The translations under genes and the position numbers were made by a program. Shown piece by piece: positions 45,525-54,310 of a stretch of 64,000 nt of DNA. Origin of the DNA: UBA9676 sp963837105. GTDB lineage: Bacteria; Actinomycetota; Actinomycetes; Streptosporangiales; Streptosporangiaceae. The notes beneath the pieces were generated by a model, which did no database searches, was not told the origin of the DNA, and saw only the letters and a program-made list of their open reading frames with translations. The stretch lies in contig CAWIMG010000027.1 of NCBI GenBank assembly GCA_963837105.1, positions 248,001-312,000 of the forward strand, in the 5' to 3' direction. Position 1 is the first letter of the stretch. Each line of letters starts with the position of its first letter.

Positions 45525-46274
45525 TTACCAGGCCGGGGCCCCGTCCCTGTCCACCAGCGAGCGCGACGGCAGCCGCTGGTGGCTGGCCCCGCCGGTGCCG
45601 TCCGGCGTCACCCGGTAACAGCCTGGGCCGTCCGAGCCGGTCACCACCCCGGCCAGTTCATCGCCGGTGAAGTGGGCGCCGGCACCGTTGTCGCAGGCGA
45701 TCCCAGGCGGCAGCGCCGCGGCCGCGACCAGGGCGGTGAACAGTGGCCGCCGGCCGGGCTCGGAGTCGTAGTGCGGGCAGTAGCTGCCCGCCAGCAGCCC
45801 CAGGCCACCGGTGAAGGGGCGCAGGTCGGGGCCGAACGAGTCGGTGGTGCCGCCTTCGAACCAGCAGATGGCGCCCGCGCTCACCCCGGCCAGCACCACC
45901 CCCGCCTGCCAGGCCGACCGCATGATCATGCCGAGCCCGTGCACCCGCCAGACGGCCAGCATGTTCGCGACGCTGCCGCCGCCCACGAAGATCAGGTCCT
46001 GGGAGAGCAGGAAATCCGCCGGGTCGGCCACATTCGGCATCGGGAACAGGGCCAGGTGGCTCACCTCCGCCGGGGTGGCGGCGAACAGGTCGTGCATGCG
46101 CGCCAGCACAGCGGGGTCGTCCCCGCAGGCCGTGGCCAGCAGGCAGACGCGCGGCCGCGGCCGGCCGGTCAGCGAGCACAGATAATCCCAGTAGGGCTGG
46201 TAGGCGCTGTCCGGCGCGTCCGGCCCGGGCAGGCCGCCGAAGGCCACGATGTGCCGCTGCCCGTCCGCTGCCAC
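45525..46274 (-). CDS. Peptidase E-like protein (S51 family)
   Basis: 249 residues from GTG 46274. The glutamine-amidotransferase-like fold of S51 is visible: VCLLATACGDDPAVLAR, SQDLIFVGGGSVANMLAVWR, and the nucleophile elbow VVLAGVSAGAICWFEGG with the catalytic Ser. PHYDSEPGR supplies the downstream His. Peptidase E releases N-terminal Asp from dipeptides and cyanophycinase is a relative, but the exact substrate is not fixed. It lies alone, on the opposite strand from the HIT gene. Confidence 0.88.
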   Translation of the reverse strand: MAADGQRHIVAFGGLPGPDAPDSAYQPYWDYLCSLTGRPRPRVCLLATACGDDPAVLARMHDLFAATPAEVSHLALFPMPNVADPADFLLSQDLIFVGGGSVANMLAVWRVHGLGMIMRSAWQAGVVLAGVSAGAICWFEGGTTDSFGPDLRPFTGGLGLLAGSYCPHYDSEPGRRPLFTALVAAAALPPGIACDNGAGAHFTGDELAGVVTGSDGPGCYRVTPDGTGGASHQRLPSRSLVDRDGAPAW

Positions 46275-46342
46275 ACCCGCACGCTAGCGGGTCGGCCGGG
46301 ACCGCCCGCAGCCGGACCGCCCGCAGCCGGGACCGGGCGGTC

Positions 46343-46801
46343 ATGCCCTATCGTGCCGACGTGGCCGATTGCGTGTTCTGCCAGATCGCGGCCGGGCAGC
46401 TGCCCGCCCACGTGGTGCTGGCCGACCAGCTGGTGGTGGCCTTCCTGGATGCCCGGCCGTTGTTCAAGGGCCACGTGCTGGTGGTCACCCGTGAGCACTA
46501 CCCGACCCTGGCCGACCTGCCGGAGGAGCTGACCGGGCCGCTGTTCAGCCGGGTCCGCCGGATCAGTGCCGCGCTGCCGGCCGCGCTGGGGGCGCAGGGC
46601 ACCTTCGTCGCGCTCAACAACGTGGTCAGCCAGAGCGTGCCGCATCTGCATGTGCATGTCGTTCCCCGGACCCGGGGGGACGGCCTGCGCGGCTTCTTCT
46701 GGCCACGGCAGAAGTACGCCAGCGAGGCCGAGGCCGCCAGCTATGCGCGCCGGATCGCCGGCGCGCTCGGGGCCGGGGCGGGTACGCCGCCTGGCCGGTA
46801 G
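46343..46801 (+). CDS. HIT-family protein
   Basis: 152 residues from ATG 46343. A histidine-triad nucleotide hydrolase/transferase: CVFCQIAAGQLPAHVVLAD at the start, FLDARPLFKGHVLVVTREHY, ALNNVVSQSVPHLHVHVVPR with the HxHxHxx triad, and a C-terminal RGDGLRGFFWPRQKY. It binds and cleaves nucleotide phosphoramidates or dinucleoside polyphosphates in the cytoplasm. Whether it is HINT-like or FHIT-like is not settled. It is followed by a small hypothetical gene on the same strand. Confidence 0.9.
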   Translation: MPYRADVADCVFCQIAAGQLPAHVVLADQLVVAFLDARPLFKGHVLVVTREHYPTLADLPEELTGPLFSRVRRISAALPAALGAQGTFVALNNVVSQSVPHLHVHVVPRTRGDGLRGFFWPRQKYASEAEAASYARRIAGALGAGAGTPPGR

Positions 46802-46853
46802 GCGGCGGCTGGCGTTAGCTGCGCCACCGGCCCGCGGCGCCTATCGTCGGAAT

Positions 46854-47270
46854 ATGGCCGAATGGTGGTCGATCGAGGTATTCCACGGCGAGCTTGCCGC
46901 CGGCCGGTGGCGCGACACCTATGCGTCCAGGCTGATCGAGTCCGCGGTGACGGCCAGGGCCACCAGCTGGGAGTGGCACGAGCACCGGTTCGGCGTCGTC
47001 TTCGAGGTCGAGTTCGGGGACGAGGCTGACTGGGAGGCCTTCCGCTCCATTCCCGCCGTGCAGGCGGCACTGGACGCGGTGCCCGACCCGGTGAGCGGGC
47101 TGCTGGTCTACCGGGGCCGGGGTGGCGGTGCGGGCGCCGGGTCGCCGCGGCATCCCCGCCCGGCCGCGGGTGCGGGTGCGATGTCCCTGCCTGAGCCTGG
47201 GGCGGAGCCGCGGCTGAATCTCACCGAGGCAGAGCCGCCCGACCCGGTCCGGGTGGCCAGCCCTGCCTGA
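46854..47270 (+). CDS. Conserved hypothetical protein
   Basis: 138 residues from ATG 46854. The first 90 residues are well ordered and aromatic: EWWSIEVFHGELAAGRWRD, then TSWEWHEHRFGVVFEVEFGD and EADWEAFRSIPAVQAALDAV, ending PVSGLLVYRGRGG. I know this pattern as a common actinomycete hypothetical family without assigned function. The rest is a Pro/Gly/Ala-rich tail that is probably disordered. It is 52 bp after the HIT gene. No catalytic motif is visible. Confidence 0.72.
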   Translation: MAEWWSIEVFHGELAAGRWRDTYASRLIESAVTARATSWEWHEHRFGVVFEVEFGDEADWEAFRSIPAVQAALDAVPDPVSGLLVYRGRGGGAGAGSPRHPRPAAGAGAMSLPEPGAEPRLNLTEAEPPDPVRVASPA

Positions 47271-47365
47271 CCGGCAGGTGCCGGGGCGGGTGAGCCGTGC
47301 CCGGTCCGCGGGAACTGAACCGGTGTTCGGCCGGCGACGGGCCGCCGAGAGTGCAGGATGGAGGA

Positions 47366-47959
47366 ATGAGGGATATTCAAGCCACCGCTGACGGGCTGCG
47401 CGCGGCGATCGAGCGGAGCGGCTACTACCCGGGCCTGGTCGCTGACGCGGTCTATGCCACGCTCGGCTCGGAGCTGGTCGTCTCGTTCTTCGTCCACCAC
47501 GACGCGCTGTTCGACCCCGGCATGGAGGTGCGCCGGCACATGAGCGTGCTGGTGCTGACGCCCACCAGGCTCATCTATTCGCACACCGACGAGAATCCCG
47601 CCGAGGAGCCGGGCGCGCGCCCGCAGGCGGAGACGAGCACCGAGGCGGTCCGGTTCTCCCGGATCTCATCGGTGGCGGTGACCCGGGTGGTGCCGGACCC
47701 GGCGTCGTACGTCCCGGGTGTGACGACGCCCAGCGAGGTGGTGCTGACCATCGGCTGGAACGCGATGTCCCGGGTGGAACTCGAGCCGGCCCACTGCGGG
47801 GATGAGAACTGCGAGGCCGATCACGGGTACAGCGGCACCATCAGCGCCGATGACCTCGGGCTGCGCGTCAGCGAGGCGGCCGATGGCGAGGAAGCGGTGG
47901 CGCAGGTCCTCGCCTTCGCCGCCGCCCTGGCCGCGGCCACCGCTGACCCGGGCCACTGA
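47366..47959 (+). CDS. DUF5998-family protein
   Basis: 197 residues from ATG 47366 (GTG 47351 also possible). It opens MRDIQATADGLRAAIERSG and YYPGLVADAVYATLGSELV, continues with FVHHDALFDPGMEVRRHMSV, LVLTPTRLIYSHTDE and ISSVAVTRVVPDPASYVPGV, and ends with an Ala-rich helix. This is the DUF5998 pattern (PH-like fold plausible), conserved in actinomycetes next to the phosphodiesterase-like gene, as here, where the ends overlap by 1 bp (TGATG). The function is unknown. Confidence 0.85.
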   Translation: MRDIQATADGLRAAIERSGYYPGLVADAVYATLGSELVVSFFVHHDALFDPGMEVRRHMSVLVLTPTRLIYSHTDENPAEEPGARPQAETSTEAVRFSRISSVAVTRVVPDPASYVPGVTTPSEVVLTIGWNAMSRVELEPAHCGDENCEADHGYSGTISADDLGLRVSEAADGEEAVAQVLAFAAALAAATADPGH

Positions 47960-49111
47960 TGAGCGGGCTGATGCCAGCCGAGCCGACAGTCGCGCCGGTA
48001 CTGCCCCATTACGGTGAGCGCAGCCTTCCCGATCTCGCCTCCTCCCTGCTCGCCTCGCTCGGCGTGCCCGCCGAGCCGAACCCGCTGTCGCTGCCGCCGT
48101 CCGGCCGCGCCTGCCTGCTGGTGGTCAACGGGCTGGGCTGGGAACTGCTGCGCGACCATCCGGCCGCCGCCCCGTTCCTGTCCGAACTGGCCGTGCACGG
48201 CGGGCCGCTCACCGCCGGCTTCCCGGCCACGACGGTGACCAGCCTGAGCTCGCTCGGCACCGGCCGGGCGCCGGGACAGCACGGGATGCTCGGCTACCAG
48301 GTCGCCATTCCCGGGCAGCCCAAGCTGCTGAACGGCCTGCGCTGGGACAGCTCGGTTGACCCGCTGGCCTGGCAGCCCGGCGAGACCGTCTACCAGCGGG
48401 CCGCGGCAGCGGGGGTGAGCGCCTTCCGGGTGGCGGCGCCGTCGCTGGAGAACACCGGACTGTCCATCGCGGTGATGCGCGGTAACAGCTACCGGCCCGC
48501 GGACAGCCTGGGTGCGCTCGCGGCGGAGGCGGCGGCTGCCCTGCGGGCCGCGGACCGTGCCCTGGTGACCGTCTACCACGGGCAGCTGGACAGCACCGGG
48601 CACGTGTTCGGGTGCGGGTCCGACGCCTGGCGGTACCACCTCGGCCACGTGGACAAGCTGGCCGAGCAGCTGGCCAGTGCCATCCCGGCAGGCACACCGC
48701 TGTACGTCACCGCCGACCACGGGATGGTCGATGTCGGCCCGGCTGACCGGATCGACGCGGACACCACGCCGGGCCTGCTGGATGGCGTCGCGCTGCTGGG
48801 CGGTGAGCCGCGGGCTCGCCACGTCTATGCCGTCCCCGGGGCGGCCGCCGACGTGCTGGCAGGCGTGGCAGGCCATCGTTGGCAGCCGGGCCTGGGTGCT
48901 GTCCCGGGAGGAGGCCATCGAGGCCGGCTGGTTCGGCCCGGTGGAACCGTGGCTGGCCGGCCGCATCGGCGATGTGGTGGCGGCCCCGGCTGGATCCTGC
49001 GCGGTCATCGCCAGCAAGGCGGAGGGCCTGGAGTCCTCACTGATCGGCATGCACGGATCGCTCACCTCCGCCGACCAGCTCGTGCCGCTGCTGCGGCTGG
49101 GCGTTCCCTGA
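47959..49111 (+). CDS. Alkaline phosphatase-superfamily phosphodiesterase/nucleotide pyrophosphatase, one frameshift
   Basis: From ATG 47959. Metal-binding and nucleophile regions of the superfamily are visible: VVNGLGWELLRDHPAAAPF, GGPLTAGFPATTVTSLSSLG with the nucleophilic Thr, GLSIAVMRGNSYRPAD, TVYHGQLDSTGHVFG (Asp/His) and PLYVTADHGMVDVG (Asp-His). Near 48860 the frame is lost; the protein continues as AWQAIVGSRAWVLSREEAIE, AGWFGPVEPWLAGRIGDVV and ASKAEGLESSLIGMHGSLT, ending at TGA 49109-49111. The repaired length is about 384 residues. Such enzymes cleave phosphodiester or pyrophosphate bonds; the substrate is unknown. It is followed by a DnaA-box palindrome. Confidence 0.82.
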
Positions 49112-49143
49112 CCCCTGTGGGGGCCGCGACGGCCGGGCGGAAG

Positions 49144-49167
49144 TTATCCACAACCAGCTGTGGATAA
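49144..49167. promoter_or_regulatory. Inverted pair of perfect DnaA boxes
   Basis: TTATCCACA (49144-49152) and TGTGGATAA (49159-49167) are two perfect consensus DnaA boxes facing each other across 6 bp. The pair is 33 bp after the phosphodiesterase stop and about 130 bp before the sulfurtransferase start. It is a palindrome that could also be a hairpin, but without a T-run. Confidence 0.7.
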
Positions 49168-49296
49168 GTAGTGGCTGCGGGAAGCCGTCCAGCGGACAGC
49201 CGTCGTGGCCATGAGCGGGATCCGCGGTGCCGCGGCCAGGACATCAGGGAGGGTGGCGCTCCTGGCAGCGGACGGATGCGGAAAGAAGGGACGCAT

Positions 49297-50151
49297 GTGG
49301 CGCCGCTGATTGATGTGGCCTCGCTGGCGCGCAGCCTGGCCGGTGGGCCGGGCCCGGTGCTGCTCGACATCCGCTGGCGGCTCGGTGGGCCGCCCGGGCT
49401 GGCCGGCTACCGGGCCGGGCATCTGCCGGGTGCCGTGTTCGTGGACCTCGACCGCGACCTGTCCGGGCCGCCGGGGGCGGGCGGCCGTCATCCGCTGCCC
49501 GCGGCGGCCCGGTTCCAGGCGGCCATGCGCCGGGCCGGCGTCCGGGACGGCCGCGATGTCGTGGTGTACGACGAGGCGGACGCGATGGCCGCCGCCCGCG
49601 GCTGGTGGCTGCTGCGGTATTTCGGCCACGACCGGGTCCAGGTGCTGGACGGCGGCTATCGCGCCTGGGTGGCGGGCGGGCAGCCGGTGGCCACCGGCGA
49701 CGAGCACGCGGCTCCGGGCGACTTCACCGCCCGGCCGGGTGGCCTGCCGCTGCTGGACGCTGCCGGGGCCGCCGGGCTGGCCCGGCACGGGCTGCTGCTG
49801 GACGCACGGGCGGCCGAGCGCTACCGGGGGGACACCGAGCCGGTCGACCCGGTGGCCGGCCACATCCCCGGTGCGGTGAGCGCGCCCGCCGACGGCAGCC
49901 TCGGCCCGGACGGGCGGTTCCTGCCACCGGACCGGCTGCGGGCCCGGTTCGCCGCGCTGGCTGCCCGGGGCGGGGCGACGGCCGTGGCCCCGGCCGGGGT
50001 GGGTGTCTACTGCGGGTCCGGGGTGACCGCCGCCCACGAGGTGCTGGCATTGGCACTGGCCGGCCAGGTGGCCGCGCTGTATGCCGGTTCCTGGTCGCAC
50101 TGGATCACCGACCCGGGACGCCCGGTCGCCACCGGCCCGGCGCCCGGCTGA
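49297..50151 (+). CDS. Rhodanese-type sulfurtransferase
   Basis: 284 residues from GTG 49297, with AAGAAGG 7 nt before; upstream ATG 49276 is an alternative. Two rhodanese domains are present. The N-terminal (inactive) one contains PVLLDIRWRLGGPPGLAGYR, AGHLPGAVFVDLDRDLSGP and VVVYDEADAMAAARGWWLLR. The C-terminal one has VYCGSGVTAAHEVLALALAG with the catalytic Cys in the CGSGVTA loop and LYAGSWSHWITDPGRPVA, the standard end. The CGSGVT loop is typical of thiosulfate and 3-mercaptopyruvate sulfurtransferases; the donor cannot be decided. It is cytoplasmic. Confidence 0.94.
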   Translation: MAPLIDVASLARSLAGGPGPVLLDIRWRLGGPPGLAGYRAGHLPGAVFVDLDRDLSGPPGAGGRHPLPAAARFQAAMRRAGVRDGRDVVVYDEADAMAAARGWWLLRYFGHDRVQVLDGGYRAWVAGGQPVATGDEHAAPGDFTARPGGLPLLDAAGAAGLARHGLLLDARAAERYRGDTEPVDPVAGHIPGAVSAPADGSLGPDGRFLPPDRLRARFAALAARGGATAVAPAGVGVYCGSGVTAAHEVLALALAGQVAALYAGSWSHWITDPGRPVATGPAPG

Positions 50152-50274
50152 CGGCGGCGGCTGGTGGTTCTTCCCCGCCGGCTGGAACGGATCGCACAGG
50201 TGGCGCGTCTTATGGATGCGGTCCGGCTGGCCCCGCCCGGCGGGGCGGCGGCGACTGCTAGAACGGAGCCAGAG

Positions 50275-50832
50275 ATGACGACGCGCAACAGGGGACGAGG
50301 GACGTTGCGGTGGGCGTTGCTGGCCATGTTGGTGGCTGGTGCACTGGCCGGTGGGGCGGCCTGCGGTCCGGTGACCGCTGGGCCGTCCGGCTCGCCGTCC
50401 ACGGGGACGCGCGGCGCCACCGCCACCAGCACCCCGGCCACGGCCGCGAGCAGCACGGTGCCCGCCAGCGCCGCTCCGCTCTGCCAGAACGTCAGCCACC
50501 TGAACACGCTGGTGGTCAGCCTGGCCGGTGGGCTGGCGCGGAGCGATCTGCCTGTGGCGCTGCCGGCCGGCATCACCTTCCGCGATCCGGCCCGGGTGCA
50601 GGCGGTCGCGGCCGCGCTGTGCGCGCTGCCCGCGGCCGGGCCCGTCCCGGCCGGTTGCCCGGCCGACTTCGGCGGCAGTTACCGGCTCGTCTTCACGGCC
50701 GGCGAGCAGGCTTATCCGCCGGTCGTGATCAAGGCGACCGGCTGCCGTACCGTGTCCGGCCTGGGGCCGGTCCGGACCACCTCCGCGGTGTTCTGGGCGT
50801 TGCTGGCCAGGAAGCTGGGCACCCGGCACTAA
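50275..50832 (+). CDS. Putative secreted lipoprotein
   Basis: 185 residues from ATG 50275. The N-terminus is a lipoprotein signal: basic TTRNRGRGTLR, hydrophobic WALLAMLVAGALAGGAACG, with Cys at about 31. A Ser/Thr/Ala/Pro-rich linker (STGTRGATATSTPATAASST) follows, typical of anchored lipoproteins. The folded part contains four cysteines and ends ALLARKLGTRH. No recognised domain. It is probably attached to the outer face of the membrane. It starts 123 bp after the sulfurtransferase and converges with the J-domain gene. Confidence 0.72.
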   Translation: MTTRNRGRGTLRWALLAMLVAGALAGGAACGPVTAGPSGSPSTGTRGATATSTPATAASSTVPASAAPLCQNVSHLNTLVVSLAGGLARSDLPVALPAGITFRDPARVQAVAAALCALPAAGPVPAGCPADFGGSYRLVFTAGEQAYPPVVIKATGCRTVSGLGPVRTTSAVFWALLARKLGTRH

Positions 50833-50903
50833 CCGGCGGCACCCCGGCCGCGCCGTAACAGCTGACCGTGCGGCCGCCGCCAGTTCCGGTGTGGCCTGCC
50901 TGG

Positions 50904-51446
50904 TCACGGGGGCGGTGCGAGGTCGTGCCGGCCGGTGAGCACCAGCCAGGTGACCGCCCCGGTCAGCACCGCCGCCGAGGCCGGCGTCCAGCCGGCAGCG
51001 ATGACCGCCGCCGCCACTACCGCCGCCGCCGCCACCAGCCGCACCAGCAGCACGGAGGGTCGGCCGCGGCCAGCCCGCGCCGGCAAGCGGGCCAGGCCGA
51101 TGAGCGCCCGGTCCCAGGGCCGGGCGTGGCTCGTTGGCGGGCCGCCGGTTGTGGCCGGCCCATCCGAAGTTACCGGCCCATCCCAGGCCGCCGGCCCGGG
51201 CACGACAGTCAGGTCGGGCACCTCGGTAAGGTCGGCCAGTGCCTCGGCCCGGCCGGACTGAGTACGCAGGGCGGTGTATGCCGCCGCGGCGGCCGCGAAC
51301 CGGGCCGGGTCACCACCATCGGCGCGGTCAGGATGGGTGGCCGCAGCGACCCGTCGCCAGGCCGCCCGCACCTCGTCGTCGGTGACCCCAGCCCGGGCCG
51401 GTAAACCCAGGGTGGCGAACGGGCCCGGCCCGGCTGGCTGGCTCAC
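50904..51446 (-). CDS. Membrane-anchored J-domain protein
   Basis: 180 residues. The N-terminal J domain (residues about 8-62) shows FATLGLPARAGVTDDEVRA and the essential HPD in AAATHPDRADGGDP. A Pro-rich linker follows, and the C-terminus has two adjacent hydrophobic segments (VRLVAAAAVVAAAVIAAGW, AVLTGAVTWLVL). J domains recruit and stimulate DnaK. The start overlaps the stop of the ATPase gene (51443-51446), so it is the last gene of a three-gene operon and presumably helps assemble or regulate the ATPase at the membrane. This is an inference from context. Confidence 0.82.
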   Translation of the reverse strand: MSQPAGPGPFATLGLPARAGVTDDEVRAAWRRVAAATHPDRADGGDPARFAAAAAAYTALRTQSGRAEALADLTEVPDLTVVPGPAAWDGPVTSDGPATTGGPPTSHARPWDRALIGLARLPARAGRGRPSVLLVRLVAAAAVVAAAVIAAGWTPASAAVLTGAVTWLVLTGRHDLAPPP

Positions 51447-53329
51447 CTGGGCTCACCGCCGAACGCCTCATCCAGCAGTGGGCCGGCATCTGGCGGCCTG
51501 GCCTGCCCACGGCCGTCGGCCGGCCCGGCCGGCGGCCTCGCCCGGGCGGGTGCCTGCCGTGGCGGCGGGCCATGGTGCGCAGTCCTTCCCGTTACCGCGG
51601 CCGGGGCCGCAATCAGTCGTTTGACCTGGACGAACGTCACGCCGCCTCGGTAGATGTAGGCCGCCTGGCCGACCCCCAGCGACCGGATGAGGGCGGGATC
51701 GGCCACCGGCGCCTGCCGCATCCGGGAGACGCCGTCCCGGTGCCACACCGGCACCCGCAGCACCCGGCGGGCGGTGTCGGCCGCCAGGCGGCTGCCCGCC
51801 AGCCCAGTCACCGGTTCGGGGTAGGGCGTGCGCAGCAGCCAGATGCCCCCGTCGGCGGTGGCCGCGATCCGGTACCGTTCGTCCTCGCCGGCGGCCAGGC
51901 CCGGCCAGGACTGGGCGGACACCTGCACGGCCAGGCCGAGGGACCTGGCCCGTTCGTACAGCTGCCAGATCGGCAGCCGACGCGCCACCGCGCTGAACTC
52001 ATCGACCGCCAGCAGGATGTCCCGGCCCTGGCCCTGGCCCCGGCCGCGGGTGGCGAAATCGGCGAGGAGGTCGACCAGTGCCCGCGCCTGGGCCTCGGCG
52101 ACCGCGATCTCGGACGTGCCCTCCAGGATGCAGTACCAGGCGTCGGCATCGGCGAACCCGCCCGGGCCATCCAGGCCATCACCCAGGCGGCGGAACAGCG
52201 TGCGGAACCGCAGCGCGATATCGCCGATGTGTCCCGCCGCCGAGCGCAGCAGGGCCGCGTCCCCGGCCTGGCCGGCTGGGTACGCGGCGGCCAGCCAGCC
52301 GGCGTCCAGCCGGGCGAGGAAGTCGGCCGTGCTGGCGGGCGGCCCGGCGGGGGCGCCGACCGCGAGCGCCACCACCGCCTCCATCACGTCTGTGTAGTAG
52401 GCCGCGCCGCCGCTGCCGTGCTCGATCAGGTCGACCAGAGTGGTGGTGAGCTGCGGCGGTGGCAGCGCCCACAGGGACAGCCGCGCCTCGTCTGGCCAGA
52501 CGGCGGTGGACCGGGCACCCGCCTCCCGCAGCACCCGGCGGGCCCGGTCGGCCACCCGCCGGGAGTCCGCCCCGCCCTTGCAGTCCAGCACCACCAGCAG
52601 CGGCCGCGCGCCATGCCCGGCCGCGTGCCGCTGGAGCCCGCGGGCCAGGAAACCTGCCCACAGTCTCAGCAGCAAAGTTGTCTTTCCGGTCCCGGTGGTG
52701 CCGATCACCACCTGGTGTGAGCGGAGCCGCTGGTAGGGGAGGGCGGCCAGGACCGCCGTCCGGTGCCCGGCGGTGCGGATGACCGCACCGGCCACCACCT
52801 CCCCGCCCCGGGACAGCAGTGGTACCGCGCCGGGCGCGGCGATCCGGGCCTGGGCAGCCCGGACCTGGTGCCGCCACTGGCGCTGGTCGAATGCCACCGG
52901 AGCGGTGGGGGAGAGCCCGCCAGCCCCGGTCCGCATCGCATACCCCCGCCGCGACCAGGCGAGGCCGCCAGCCAGCAGGCCCGCCGGCACCGCCACCGGG
53001 GCGATGGTCACCGCCGCCGGTGCTACCGCACCAGCAGCGGCGGCGTGCCACATCGCCAGCCAGGCCAGATACGGAGCGGCCACCACCCGCGGCCAGGAGC
53101 GGGTGGCGAGAGCGGTCGCGGCCAGCCACACCACCACCGCGGGCAGGCACCATGCCGCGGCCCGGTAGAGCCGGGCCGGTGGCCAGCCCGCCAGCCAGGC
53201 GGCCGCCACAGCGCCCGCCGCCACCAGTGAGACCGGCGCCGCGGCCAGCGTCACGGCGAGCCCGGCCAGCAGCACGGTTACCCGGGCCAGCAGCCGCAGG
53301 CCGGCCAGGAACAGGTAGAGGCGGATCAC
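51443..53329 (-). CDS. TraD/VirD4- or FtsK-like membrane ATPase
   Basis: 628 residues from GTG 53329, overlapping the upstream stop. The first ~125 residues hold four hydrophobic segments. Then a RecA-like domain: Walker A VVIGTTGTGKTTLLLRLWAG (motif at about 210-217), LLVVLDCKGGADSRRVADRA, Walker B DILLAVDEFSAVARRLP (about 438-444) and LGLAVQVSAQSWPGLAAGED. This order, with a DxKGG after Walker A, is that of conjugative coupling proteins and HerA/FtsK relatives that pump DNA. No relaxase or other conjugation gene is nearby. It is a membrane-bound, DNA-translocating candidate; the substrate is unknown. Confidence 0.83.
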   Translation of the reverse strand: MIRLYLFLAGLRLLARVTVLLAGLAVTLAAAPVSLVAAGAVAAAWLAGWPPARLYRAAAWCLPAVVVWLAATALATRSWPRVVAAPYLAWLAMWHAAAAGAVAPAAVTIAPVAVPAGLLAGGLAWSRRGYAMRTGAGGLSPTAPVAFDQRQWRHQVRAAQARIAAPGAVPLLSRGGEVVAGAVIRTAGHRTAVLAALPYQRLRSHQVVIGTTGTGKTTLLLRLWAGFLARGLQRHAAGHGARPLLVVLDCKGGADSRRVADRARRVLREAGARSTAVWPDEARLSLWALPPPQLTTTLVDLIEHGSGGAAYYTDVMEAVVALAVGAPAGPPASTADFLARLDAGWLAAAYPAGQAGDAALLRSAAGHIGDIALRFRTLFRRLGDGLDGPGGFADADAWYCILEGTSEIAVAEAQARALVDLLADFATRGRGQGQGRDILLAVDEFSAVARRLPIWQLYERARSLGLAVQVSAQSWPGLAAGEDERYRIAATADGGIWLLRTPYPEPVTGLAGSRLAADTARRVLRVPVWHRDGVSRMRQAPVADPALIRSLGVGQAAYIYRGGVTFVQVKRLIAAPAAVTGRTAHHGPPPRQAPARARPPAGPADGRGQARPPDAGPLLDEAFGGEPR

Positions 53330-54087
53330 CGGGCGCCGCCGGGCAGGGCCGCACCGGGCGGCAGCGCGCGAATCTCCACCCTGGCCGCCAGCAGGCCGGT
53401 CTCCGCCCTGGCCCGGGTCACCACCGGCCGGGCGGCGGGCGAGCACAGATACAGGACGCGGGCGTGGCGGGGCGGGCGGCCGGGCTCGCGGGCCTGTGCC
53501 GCCGGGCAGCCATAGTCACCGGTCCTGGTGAGGATCTCCCGCATGATCGCGGCGGTCCTGGCCAGCGTCTTCCTGGTCAGCTCGGCCTCGACCGCCCAGC
53601 ATTCGCCCGCCCAGGCCACCGGCGCGCCGTCCGGCCAGTGGATCTCCGCGTCCGGGAGATGCTCCCGTAACCCGACCCGGCCGCCCATCCGGGCCCGCAG
53701 CCGGCGCTCGCTGCGCCAGAACGCGGCCACGGCCTGGTAGCTCCCGGTGGCTTCCAGGGCGAGCCGGACCTCGGTCACCGCCCGCAGGTGAGCCAGCCGG
53801 GATAAGGCGGGTGGAGTGGCCGGGAACGGCAGCCCGCAGGCGGCCAGCCCGGGCCGGGTCAGCCACACCCAGGCCGGGCCCGGGCCGATGCGCGCCAGTT
53901 CAGCGTGCCTGGATCGCCGCCACCGGGCGGCGATGGCCCGCGCCCGCGGCTCGCCGACCCCCAGCACCGCCGCTAACTGGTCCAGTTGCACCGCGTACAT
54001 CTCGGCGGTGAACAGCATGCCCGCGATGTCGCGGTCGGCGAGGTGGGCGGGGACGCTGGCGGTGGCACCGCCGGGGCGGGTGGGCAT
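53326..54087 (-). CDS. Winged-helix protein resembling replication-relaxation family
   Basis: 253 residues from ATG 54087. The first part is a winged-helix-like domain: DRDIAGMLFTAEMYAVQLDQ, LAAVLGVGEPRARAIAARWR and PAWVWLTRPGLAACGLPFP. A second domain with a conserved AVEAELTRKTLARTAAIMRE and HLPDAEIHWPDGAPVAWAGE follows, resembling the nuclease-like half of replication-relaxation proteins of mobile elements, although this is not certain. It is the first gene of the operon with the membrane ATPase and the J-domain protein; the stop overlaps the ATPase GTG. DNA recognition for the ATPase is a reasonable inference. Confidence 0.68.
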   Translation of the reverse strand: MPTRPGGATASVPAHLADRDIAGMLFTAEMYAVQLDQLAAVLGVGEPRARAIAARWRRSRHAELARIGPGPAWVWLTRPGLAACGLPFPATPPALSRLAHLRAVTEVRLALEATGSYQAVAAFWRSERRLRARMGGRVGLREHLPDAEIHWPDGAPVAWAGECWAVEAELTRKTLARTAAIMREILTRTGDYGCPAAQAREPGRPPRHARVLYLCSPAARPVVTRARAETGLLAARVEIRALPPGAALPGGAR

Positions 54088-54310
54088 GTGCTAACTACAC
54101 CACGCGGTGGCAACGCAGGGTAAGCAGCCGCGGTGATATGGGGTCATTGGCCGCGCGACACGGGGTAAGAACTGGTGTTCGCCCGGCCGGTGAGGCAGAA
54201 TACTGACCGGAATACTGCTGGCACCGCTGCGGCGGCCGTGGCTGTCTGCGCACGGAACCGAGGTCGTTGGGGAAGACGCACCTCGATCCGTTTCGCAGGG
54301 GAGGCCCCGG

